NCBI GenBank assembly: GCA_013150955.1
Contig: JAADJD010000002.1
Location: forward strand, 90,425 to 154,424
DNA length: 64,000 bases
Reading direction: 5' to 3'
Source: Calditrichota bacterium
GTDB taxonomy: Bacteria > Calditrichota > Calditrichia > RBG-13-44-9 > J042
Under the pieces are notes generated by a model, which was not told where the DNA came from, did not search any database, and saw only the letters and a list, made by a program, of their open reading frames with translations. Both the position numbers and the translations under genes were made by a program. Positions 9,072 through 16,600 of this stretch are shown piece by piece. Position 1 is the stretch's first letter. Each line of letters starts with the position of its first letter.

Positions 9072-9806
9072 ATGGCAGATAAAATTTTGATTGTTGATGA
9101 CAACGAGCATATTTTAAAACTTCTGCGAATCAGTCTGGAGCGGGCCGGATACGAGGTGTACGAAGCAAAGGATGGGGATGAGGGCTTACAGAAGGCCAAG
9201 GAGGTGCTTCCCGATCTGATTATCTCCGATGTCATGATGCCCACCACCGATGGGATCGAGTTTTGCTGGATGATACGGGAAAATTCGCCCATTCCCATGG
9301 TGCCGTTCATTTTTCTGACCAGTCTGGAAGACAAGGAGATGGAGATCAAGGGCTTCCGCGCGGGAGCCGATGAGTATTTGATCAAGCCGGTGGATCGGGA
9401 TGTGTTGCTGGACAAGGTGAAGACCCTGCTGGCACGCGCCAAAAAGGTGCAATCCATTGATAATAAAGAGTCCAAGGAAGTCAAGGGGTTTGAGGGGAAT
9501 CTGGCCGATCTGGGCCTGGCGGAGGTCATCCAGTTGTTGAATCTCAATCGCCGCACGGGGGTGCTGTACGTGGAAGCCGATCAAAGCGGTAAGATTGTGT
9601 TTGATAACGGCGAAATGCGATTTGCGATTTACGGAGAGGCAACAGGAGAGGAGGCCATTTACAAATGCGTTCCTCAGAAACAGGGCAAATTTCGCTTTGA
9701 ACCGGTGAAAGAAGATGTGGAACCCAACATCCAGGGTGCCACCATGAATGTACTGCTGGAGGCCTGTCGCCTGGCCGACGAAAGCGGCCTGAATTCGGAA
9801 TCATGA
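9072..9806 (+). CDS. Response regulator with C-terminal PATAN/DUF4388 domain
   Basis: This 244-residue protein has a receiver domain (residues 3-122; D53 in ISDVMMP is the phospho-acceptor, and the lysine is in EYLIKPV). It is followed by a PATAN-type (DUF4388) domain from about residue 137 (FEGNLADLGLAEVIQLLNLNRRTGVLYVE). PATAN domains occur in FCB, cyanobacterial and myxobacterial regulators and are thought to mediate protein interactions. There is no DNA-binding domain. It starts 12 bases after gcvPB, so it probably shares that transcript. It is an orphan regulator without an adjacent kinase. Confidence 0.87.
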   Translation: MADKILIVDDNEHILKLLRISLERAGYEVYEAKDGDEGLQKAKEVLPDLIISDVMMPTTDGIEFCWMIRENSPIPMVPFIFLTSLEDKEMEIKGFRAGADEYLIKPVDRDVLLDKVKTLLARAKKVQSIDNKESKEVKGFEGNLADLGLAEVIQLLNLNRRTGVLYVEADQSGKIVFDNGEMRFAIYGEATGEEAIYKCVPQKQGKFRFEPVKEDVEPNIQGATMNVLLEACRLADESGLNSES

Positions 9807-9835
9807 CGGTTTTTGTCTGACCCATGAAAGTTTTT

Positions 9836-10144
9836 AACCCAAATCATGCATGAAACCGCGAATCACGCGAATAATTTCGATATAGACCAATAAAATAGCA
9901 AATATATCCGGGAAAACAGTTTCATCCAGATAGAATCCAGTGCATTTTGTGATTTTTATTGGTGTTCATTCGTGTGATTCGTGGGCTATTGCATAATCTG
10001 AGATAAAACCAAAAATATCCACAAAATCACGAATAAGCCCCCGAAACAAAACTTCACCCGGATATCATCCAATGGACTTTATCATTTTTATTATTGGTGT
10101 TCATTCGTGTCTTTCGTAGGCAAATGCACAATCCGGGTTAAACC
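9836..10144 (+). repeat. Intergenic palindromic repeat, locus A (one full and one degenerate copy)
   Basis: This fills the gap after the PATAN regulator. The left end AACCCAAATCATGCAT and CGCGAATCACGCGAAT are mirrored by ATTCGTGTGATTCGTGG and GCATAATCTGAG. The core has TATCCGGGAAAACAGTTTC and ATCCAGATAGAATC. A second degenerate copy follows, ending at AATCCGGGTT. It belongs to a family present at eight loci in this window (see findings). Confidence 0.85.
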
Positions 10145-10233
10145 CTAATTTGGCAGGCATTCGAGGAGGTTATATTCCCCGGGTTTATTCAATCCCATTT
10201 GTTTCTCCAGCAGGGATTGGTTATTTTAGCCTT

Positions 10234-11154
10234 ATGTTCCGGGGAAACAGTTACAGGGCGCTTTTCGTTGGGCTGCTTTTGTTGTCCTGGATGGGAACAT
10301 CCAGGGCACAGGATTCGCCCGCACTGTTCATTTATTATACCGCCAACCTTAACGCGGCGCTGGATGACTGTCAATGTGGCGACGAAAACGTGGGCGGGCT
10401 CACCCGGGTGGCGACCGTGCTGAAGCACGCCCGGGAACAGCATGAGCCGCTGCTCATTCTGGATGCCGGCGATTTTTTCAACAGTTACGCCCAGTCGCTG
10501 ATGCACCTTTACCTGTTGCGGATGATGGCCCGGTTGCCGTATACCGCCCTCAATGTAGGCGATCAGGAACTGGTGGAGTCCCTGGCCTTTCTGCAGGATG
10601 CGAAGAAGCTCTTCCCCGAACGCCTTCCTTTTTTATCCACCAATCTGCACCTGGGCAAAGACCCGGTTCCCTGGTTGCCCATGAAAAAGCTGTCCTTCCC
10701 TCGAATCCAGGTTTTCCTTTTTGCCCTGGTGGATTCCCGGGCGTTTGAGTTCATTGCGGCCGAACCGGTGCAGGTGGATGCTCCGGAACAGCGATTGCGC
10801 CGGTGGCTCAAGCATCCAAAATCCGGTCATGATTTTTACCTGGTCTTGTTTCATGGAACGTGGCAGCATGCCCGTCAGCTGGTGCAGCGTTTTCCTGAGA
10901 TTGATCTGATCATTCTGGGACACAATCAGCAACGGCGGACGGAAAAAGTGGGGCAAACATTGCTGGTGGAGCCGGGAACGGAAGGACAGTGGGTGGGAGC
11001 GATTCGGGTCATCCCGAAGGAAGGCACCTGGCAGCTGGAGCATCGGTTTATTCCGGTGACCCGAGAGATTGCGGAGGATCCCCGGATCAAGGAACTCGCT
11101 CTGGAATTCTATCGTAAGTTAAACCAATTACAAGAGGGCAGGAATGAAAGATAG
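10234..11154 (+). CDS. Exported UshA-like metallophosphoesterase family protein
   Basis: This 306-residue protein has a signal peptide (RALFVGLLLLSWMGTSRAQ) and a 5'-nucleotidase/UshA-like fold. YYTANLNAALDDCQC (residues 35-48), GGLTR, LILDAGDFF and LIILGHNQ follow the family order. The first metal-binding motif, normally DxH, reads NLN here. A Cys-x-Cys pair (C46, C48) follows, like the UshA-like family described as including selenoproteins. Catalytic activity is therefore uncertain. ATG 10234 is favoured over the in-frame 10150 because it places the signal peptide at the N-terminus; no strong ribosome site is seen. It overlaps the TrpD-like gene by 11 bases. Confidence 0.72.
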   Translation: MFRGNSYRALFVGLLLLSWMGTSRAQDSPALFIYYTANLNAALDDCQCGDENVGGLTRVATVLKHAREQHEPLLILDAGDFFNSYAQSLMHLYLLRMMARLPYTALNVGDQELVESLAFLQDAKKLFPERLPFLSTNLHLGKDPVPWLPMKKLSFPRIQVFLFALVDSRAFEFIAAEPVQVDAPEQRLRRWLKHPKSGHDFYLVLFHGTWQHARQLVQRFPEIDLIILGHNQQRRTEKVGQTLLVEPGTEGQWVGAIRVIPKEGTWQLEHRFIPVTREIAEDPRIKELALEFYRKLNQLQEGRNER

Positions 11155-12193
11155 CAACCAATCGGAATTAATGATTAAAACGGCGATCAACAAGTTACTG
11201 AAGGGCGATAGCCTGACCCGCAAAGAAGCCTACCGGGTGATGGATGAGATCCTTTCCGACAAGGCAACCGAGGCGCAAATTTCAGCCTTTCTGGTGGCCT
11301 TGCAGTTAAAAGGGAGCACGGTGGAGGAAATTGCCGGATCGCTGGATGCCTATCGTGAACGCATCACCCCGCTTTCCATTAAAGATGAAAACGCCATCGA
11401 CATTAGCGGTACCGGCGGCGATAATCTGGGCACATTCAACATTTCCACGGCGGCGGCGTTTGTGGCTTCTGGTGCCGGGGCAAAGGTGGTCAAGCATGGC
11501 TACCATTCCGTTTCCAGTCAGTGCGGTAGCGCCGATGTGCTCAAGGCGCTGGGGGTAAAGACGGAATTGTTCCCTGATCAGTTCTTTCAGGTGTTCGAGA
11601 GGGTGGGATTGGCCTTTATCTTTGCTCCTCGCTACAAGCCGGTGCCTCGCAACTTTGCGGGAATTCGCCAGAGTATCGGTGCGCGAACCTTCATTCACAT
11701 TCTGGATCCGCTCACCAAACCGGCATTAACCAAGCGGCAGTTAATCGGCGTGTACGATCAAAAACTTTCCCGTTTAATTGCCGAGGTGCTCAAGGAGTTT
11801 AAATTGTTTCGTGGCATGGTGGTCAGTGGTGATAATGGGCTGGATGAGCTAAACATTTCCGGGAAAACCCTGGTGCTGGAAATTGTGGGTGATGAGATCA
11901 AGGAATACGAGGTGGATCCCGAACAGCTGGGGTTGCAAAAGTGGCCGGTGGAGGAAATCCGCGGTGGAGATGCAGAGCGCAACAAGCAGATTATTCTGGA
12001 CATTTTGCGGGGCAAACCCGGTGCACCGCGGGATGTGACCATTTTAAATGCCGCTGCGGCACTGAAAGTCGCCGGTGTGGTAGATACGCTGGAAGACGGT
12101 ATCCAGAAAGCGGTAACGGCAATCGATTCCGGAGCGGCCATGGAGAAACTGGAGCAAATCATCGAATTGAGCCGGGAATTGAATCATCATTAG
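11144..12193 (+). CDS. Anthranilate phosphoribosyltransferase-family protein (TrpD-like, altered anthranilate site)
   Basis: This 349-residue class III phosphoribosyltransferase has the PRPP-binding GTGGD (89-93), FNISTA, and the C-terminal GGDAERN and LNAAAALKVAG motifs. TrpD attaches phosphoribose to anthranilate in tryptophan synthesis. KHGN of TrpD reads KHGY here (Y120 at the anthranilate-binding Asn). The FAxxxH position is K165 (FAPRYKP), and LGPLTNP reads LDPLTKP; R175 is kept. The PRPP and Mg parts thus look intact, but the acceptor pocket does not. It lies with a UshA-like gene (overlapping) and a TrpC-like gene. No other trp gene is nearby. It may be a divergent TrpD or a phosphoribosyltransferase with another acceptor. 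Confidence 0.8.
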   Translation: MKDSNQSELMIKTAINKLLKGDSLTRKEAYRVMDEILSDKATEAQISAFLVALQLKGSTVEEIAGSLDAYRERITPLSIKDENAIDISGTGGDNLGTFNISTAAAFVASGAGAKVVKHGYHSVSSQCGSADVLKALGVKTELFPDQFFQVFERVGLAFIFAPRYKPVPRNFAGIRQSIGARTFIHILDPLTKPALTKRQLIGVYDQKLSRLIAEVLKEFKLFRGMVVSGDNGLDELNISGKTLVLEIVGDEIKEYEVDPEQLGLQKWPVEEIRGGDAERNKQIILDILRGKPGAPRDVTILNAAAALKVAGVVDTLEDGIQKAVTAIDSGAAMEKLEQIIELSRELNHH

Positions 12194-12259
12194 AAACGGG
12201 AAGCGGCTGGTTTCCCGGAATGCCCTGGAAACCGGCGCTTCAGGGAAAGGTTGAATGGC

Positions 12260-13093
12260 ATGAATCGCCAGTGGAAGAAAATTCGCAAATTAAAATATAA
12301 AGAAGTCAAAGCCATTCGGGATCACTTTCGGCCGGAGGTGTTTAAGGCGGCGGCGTATTCCGTGGGCAGTGAGTTTCGCAGCCTGGAGGTTACTCTGAAA
12401 ACGGCCACCCATCTGCCGCTGCTGGTGGAGTTGAAGACCGTCCTCTGGCCCGAAGGGATTGTGCTGGAGAATTTCCAGCCGTTGCGGGCGGTTCGGGAAT
12501 TGCTGCGGGCCGGTGCCCTGGCCGGGGCGGTGGTGGCAACGGATGAGCACTTCCTGGGTGGTGATCCCAGCTGGATCAATCTGCTAAAATACAATACCGA
12601 GATATCGGTTTTGCAGCGCGACTTTTACGTCGATCCCGTACAGGTGTACAAGGCCAAGGCCATCGGCGCCGATGCGGTGATGATCGACCTGCAGTGGGTT
12701 GAGTCCGATCAATTGCCCTCCCTGGTGGAAGCCGCGTTCGAGATGGGACTGGAGGCGTTTTTAAGAATTCCGGAAGAGGCATTTCCCGACCGTGTACCTT
12801 TCGAGGGAATTTCCGGAGTGTTTTTCCCCCTGCATTCACAGAATGGGGAAGCCCTGGCGGTAAGCGACCCAGGCCGGCGCTGGAGCGATTGGCCGGATCA
12901 CGTCTTCCGCATCGGAATTGGATTGCCTGCACAGGAAGCCGATATCGTCCGACTGGTGGAAGCTGGAGTCCATGCCCTTTTGCTGGAGGATCGGTTCTGG
13001 ACGCAACCGCAATTTCTGGATTATTTTCATCAACTGTTTGAGTGGACGCAGAAATACCCGTTGAGAAGCGACAAAGAACCAGGGAAGGAATAA
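12260..13093 (+). CDS. Indole-3-glycerol-phosphate synthase-like TIM-barrel protein lacking catalytic residues
   Basis: This 277-residue protein aligns with TrpC over its first half. LLVELKT (E57, K59) matches the IAEIK strand, VVATDEHFLGG matches the SVLTDxxFFxG region, and LQRDFYVDPVQVYKAKAIGADAVMI matches the LRKDF...GADAVLLI block. The catalytic Lys of RKDF is Arg (R120). The later catalytic Glu strand reads FLRIPEEAF, and no NNR motif is found. Normal synthase activity is therefore doubtful. ATG 12260 follows GGGAAAGG by 9 bases; a TTG at 12251 is the alternative. The pairing with the TrpD-like gene suggests a linked, possibly non-tryptophan, pathway (inference). Confidence 0.72.
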   Translation: MNRQWKKIRKLKYKEVKAIRDHFRPEVFKAAAYSVGSEFRSLEVTLKTATHLPLLVELKTVLWPEGIVLENFQPLRAVRELLRAGALAGAVVATDEHFLGGDPSWINLLKYNTEISVLQRDFYVDPVQVYKAKAIGADAVMIDLQWVESDQLPSLVEAAFEMGLEAFLRIPEEAFPDRVPFEGISGVFFPLHSQNGEALAVSDPGRRWSDWPDHVFRIGIGLPAQEADIVRLVEAGVHALLLEDRFWTQPQFLDYFHQLFEWTQKYPLRSDKEPGKE

Positions 13094-13099
13094 GCGGCA

Positions 13100-14206
13100 A
13101 TGAAAAATCGGTTCTGGCAAAAGGTGTCGGCATTCCGACGAAGCGTTCAACCCATCTGTCCCATCCGACGGCATCCCTGGCTGGTTGCGCTGGTATTCCT
13201 CACCCTGCTTACCGTGATGATGGTGAAGCGATACGTCTTTCCACCCCTGCCCGAAGATTTGGAAAAGCGCCCTTCGGTGACGGTGCTGATCCCCCAGGGA
13301 GCAACTTTTGGCGCCATTGCGGATACGTTGATGGCTCATTCCCTGCTCAAGCATCGGGAATGGTTTCTTTTTCTGGGGAGGATTACCGGGAAGGAGTCCC
13401 GAATGCATGCCGGTATGTTTGCCATCCCCCGTGGATTAAATAGCTGGCAGTTGCTGGTTTACCTGGAATCGGCGAAGAACGTGTTGTTGAAGGTGACCAT
13501 TCCCGAAGGGTTACGCACGGAACGCATTGCGGCCATTTTGCAGCGGAAAATCGGCGTCGATTCGGCTCGATTCATGCAGCTGGTTCGGGACAGTGCTTTT
13601 GTGAATCAACTGGGCGTCCCCGCGCCTACCCTGGATGGGTTCCTGATGCCGGAAACCTACTTCTTCCAGTGGAAGACGCCGGAGGAGGTCATCATTCGAA
13701 CGCTGGTGAAGAATACCATGAGCCTTTTTGAACCCGATAGTGTGCGCCAGCAGTTGCAGCAGTTGAACATGTCCATCCTGGAGATCATCACCCTGGCATC
13801 CATCATCGAGGGGGAGGTGATGGTGGATTCGGAACGGGTACTGGTCTCTTCGGTGTACCACAATCGATTAAAGCGCGGCTGGCGGTTGCAGGCGGATCCC
13901 ACCATTCAGTTTCTGCTGAAGGACGGGCCAAGACGGCTAACCTATCGGGATCTGGAAATCGATTCCCCTTACAACACGTACAAGTATGCGGGATTGCCAC
14001 CGGGCCCGATAAACAATCCGGGTAAACAATCGATTCTGGCGGCGATCTTTCCGGCGAAAACCCGCTACCTGTATTTTGTGGCCAGCGGCGATGGGGGGCA
14101 TCGCTTTTCCCGTACCCTGAAGGAGCATCTGAAATGGAAGCGACACTTCGATAAAATCCGCCGCGAGGTATACTGGAAGAAACGCCAGTCGCGTTCCCGT
14201 AAATAG
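13100..14206 (+). CDS. mltG: Endolytic murein transglycosylase MltG (YceG family)
   Basis: This 368-residue membrane-anchored enzyme cuts nascent glycan strands in the periplasm. It has one N-terminal transmembrane helix (WLVALVFLTLLTVMMV, about 27-42), a LysM-like segment (VLIPQGATFGAIADTL), and the catalytic domain. The catalytic Glu is expected at E237 in ASIIEGEV. Conserved SVYHNRL, LQADPTIQF, YNTYKYAGLPPGPI and GGHRFSRTLKEH follow. It begins 7 bases after the TrpC-like gene. Confidence 0.95.
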   Translation: MKNRFWQKVSAFRRSVQPICPIRRHPWLVALVFLTLLTVMMVKRYVFPPLPEDLEKRPSVTVLIPQGATFGAIADTLMAHSLLKHREWFLFLGRITGKESRMHAGMFAIPRGLNSWQLLVYLESAKNVLLKVTIPEGLRTERIAAILQRKIGVDSARFMQLVRDSAFVNQLGVPAPTLDGFLMPETYFFQWKTPEEVIIRTLVKNTMSLFEPDSVRQQLQQLNMSILEIITLASIIEGEVMVDSERVLVSSVYHNRLKRGWRLQADPTIQFLLKDGPRRLTYRDLEIDSPYNTYKYAGLPPGPINNPGKQSILAAIFPAKTRYLYFVASGDGGHRFSRTLKEHLKWKRHFDKIRREVYWKKRQSRSRK

Positions 14207-14369
14207 TCCCGGATCTTTTCTTTACCTTCCTGAAAATGGATAATTGAGGGCGTTTTCTTCCGTTAAAAATACACTTTTATCCACCCTGATTGTTCAATAT
14301 ATTTACCACCGCTTTAGTTGATACACAGGGCAAGTCTATCACCAACACAGGGAAAGGAAATCGTTTTTG

Positions 14370-16580
14370 ATGGCGCTCGATCTACTGTCGGATTTGAATC
14401 CCCAACAGCGGGAAGCCGTGGAATATCTGGATGGCCCATTGCTGGTTCTGGCAGGAGCCGGAAGTGGGAAAACCCGTGTGCTAACCTACAAAATTGCTTA
14501 TTTGATCCAGAAAGACCTAGTGCGCCCCTGGGAAATCCTGGCTGTCACCTTTACCAATAAAGCGGCCAATGAAATGAAGCACCGGGTGGAAAAGCTGCTC
14601 AACATGCCCATCACCGGTCTGTGGATTGGTACCTTTCACTCCATTTGTGCGCGCATCTTGCGCCGGGAGGCCGCGCGCATCGGTTACAGCAGCAACTTCA
14701 CCATTTACGATGTGGACAATCAGTTGAACCATATTCAGCGCATTATGGAATTTTTAAACATCGATAAAGACCAGCTCAAGCCACGCCATGTGCAATACGT
14801 CATCAGCCAGAATAAGAATCAGTTGATTTCCCCGGAGACATTCGACAAAAAGGCCATTAATTTTGTGGATAAGCAGATTGCCAGAATCTATTGGGAATAC
14901 GAGGTCGCCCTTCGGCGAAACAATGCCTTTGATTTCGATGACCTGCTTTTAAAACCGCTGGAAATATTCACCCAGCATCATGAGGTTCTGGAATATTACC
15001 AGAAAAAGTTTAAATACATTCTGGTGGATGAGTACCAGGATACCAACAAGGCCCAGTATTATTTCATCAAGATGCTTTCGGCGGAACATCGGCAGGTGTG
15101 TGTGGTGGGGGACGAGGATCAGAGCATTTATCGCTGGCGGGGAGCGGACATCGAGAACATCCTGCGTTTTGAAAAAGACTTTCCGGGATGCAAGGTGGTG
15201 CGGCTGGAAAAAAATTACCGTTCCACCCAGCGTATCCTGAATGCTGCCAACGCGGTGGTTGCCCATAACCTGCAGCGATTGGGAAAGGATCTGTGGAGCG
15301 ATCGGGGAGAGGGCGAGAAAATCCGGGTTATTGTGGGGCAGAATGAACAGGACGAAGCCCGCCAGGTGGTGCACATCATCGAGGAGAAAATCCGCCAGGA
15401 AGATTATTCGCTGAAGGATATTGCCATTTTGTACCGCACTAACGCCCAATCCCGTGTCCTGGAAGATCAATTGCGGTTGGCCAATATTCCTTACCAGATT
15501 ATCGGCGGAGTGAAATTTTACGAACGCAAGGAGGTCAAAGACGTTCTGGCCTATTTTCGCGTGCTGGTCAATCCAGACGATTCGGTGAGTTTGCAGCGGA
15601 TCATCAATGTACCGGCGCGGGGCATTGGTGCTGTAACGGTAAATCGGGTGCTGAAATATGCTCAGGAAAAAGAAATCAGCATGTTTCAGGCCTTGCAGGA
15701 AGTGGATCAAATCCCCGACCTGACCCCTTCCGCCCGAACGCGCATCCAGGTGTTTGTCCAGCAGCTGGAAGCCTTTCAGGAGATGGCTGAACGGGAAAAC
15801 GCCTTCGAAATCGCCTCTCAGGTGGTGGACACGTTCAGATTGCGGGAGATGTACGAGCGAGCAACGCTCCCCGAAGATAAGGTGCGGGTGGAGAACATCA
15901 ACGAATTGCTGAACAGCGTGGCCATTTTTGTGAAAAAACGCCCACCAGAGGAAGCGCGATTGGTTCATTATCTGGAAGAGGTTTCTCTGGTCACGGACAT
16001 CGATCGCTGGAACCCGGAAAATCCATCGGTGACGCTGATGACCCTGCACAGTGCCAAGGGGCTGGAATTCCCTGTGGTTATCATCACCGGGCTGGAAAAT
16101 GGGCTGTTCCCCCTGCATCGCAGCCTGGAAAATCAGGAAGAACTGGAAGAAGAGCGACGGTTGTTTTACGTGGGCATGACCCGTGCCAAGGACGAATTAT
16201 ATTTACTATGGGCTCGAACCCGGCATCGGTTTCTGCGGGAAAGTTTTGGTCAAATACATCGAAATGAACCTTCCAAGTTTTTGTCGGAGATCCCCAAAAA
16301 GTATCTTCAGGAGATGCGTTCCGAATCCACAGGGGGTGCCACGGAGGGGCTGGAGGAGTTTTTTCATGGGAGACCATCAGATGCCGTATCGGCATTGGAG
16401 GATCAATCCTCTTTTCAGTTGGGGCAATGGGTGTTTCACGAAAATTTTGGCAAAGGGCAGATAGTGGGGGTTGAGCCCAGCAGTCGGGGAACAAAACTGA
16501 CCATTGTTTTCAATAACAAGAAGATCATGAAAATTATTGCCGAATACGCGAACCTTCAGGTGGTGGATACGTCCGATTGA
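14370..16580 (+). CDS. pcrA: UvrD/PcrA-type ATP-dependent DNA helicase
   Basis: This 736-residue superfamily 1A 3'-5' helicase acts in DNA repair and replication restart. Motifs appear in order: Q motif LNPQQREAV, Walker A AGAGSGKT, motif Ia TFTNKAANEMK, GTFHSI, motif II VDEYQDTN, motif III GDEDQSIYRWRGA, motif IV YRSTQRI, motif V TLHSAKGLEF and motif VI YVGMTRAK. A C-terminal Tudor-like segment follows (WVFHENFGKGQIVGV). ATG 14370 is taken, although TTG 14367 directly precedes it. The preceding 160 bases are AT-rich and probably hold its promoter. Confidence 0.95.
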   Translation: MALDLLSDLNPQQREAVEYLDGPLLVLAGAGSGKTRVLTYKIAYLIQKDLVRPWEILAVTFTNKAANEMKHRVEKLLNMPITGLWIGTFHSICARILRREAARIGYSSNFTIYDVDNQLNHIQRIMEFLNIDKDQLKPRHVQYVISQNKNQLISPETFDKKAINFVDKQIARIYWEYEVALRRNNAFDFDDLLLKPLEIFTQHHEVLEYYQKKFKYILVDEYQDTNKAQYYFIKMLSAEHRQVCVVGDEDQSIYRWRGADIENILRFEKDFPGCKVVRLEKNYRSTQRILNAANAVVAHNLQRLGKDLWSDRGEGEKIRVIVGQNEQDEARQVVHIIEEKIRQEDYSLKDIAILYRTNAQSRVLEDQLRLANIPYQIIGGVKFYERKEVKDVLAYFRVLVNPDDSVSLQRIINVPARGIGAVTVNRVLKYAQEKEISMFQALQEVDQIPDLTPSARTRIQVFVQQLEAFQEMAERENAFEIASQVVDTFRLREMYERATLPEDKVRVENINELLNSVAIFVKKRPPEEARLVHYLEEVSLVTDIDRWNPENPSVTLMTLHSAKGLEFPVVIITGLENGLFPLHRSLENQEELEEERRLFYVGMTRAKDELYLLWARTRHRFLRESFGQIHRNEPSKFLSEIPKKYLQEMRSESTGGATEGLEEFFHGRPSDAVSALEDQSSFQLGQWVFHENFGKGQIVGVEPSSRGTKLTIVFNNKKIMKIIAEYANLQVVDTSD

Positions 16581-16600
16581 GAGGGATGGGCGAGGACTGA

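Noticed and set aside
11144-13093. Reading the pair as an ordinary partial trp operon
   Set aside because: Both proteins lack residues expected for anthranilate and indole-glycerol-phosphate chemistry, and no other trp gene is adjacent; kept as family-level calls without trp symbols.
14949-16118. Minus-strand frame of 389 codons opposite the helicase gene
   Set aside because: It is antisense to helicase motifs and has no family features.
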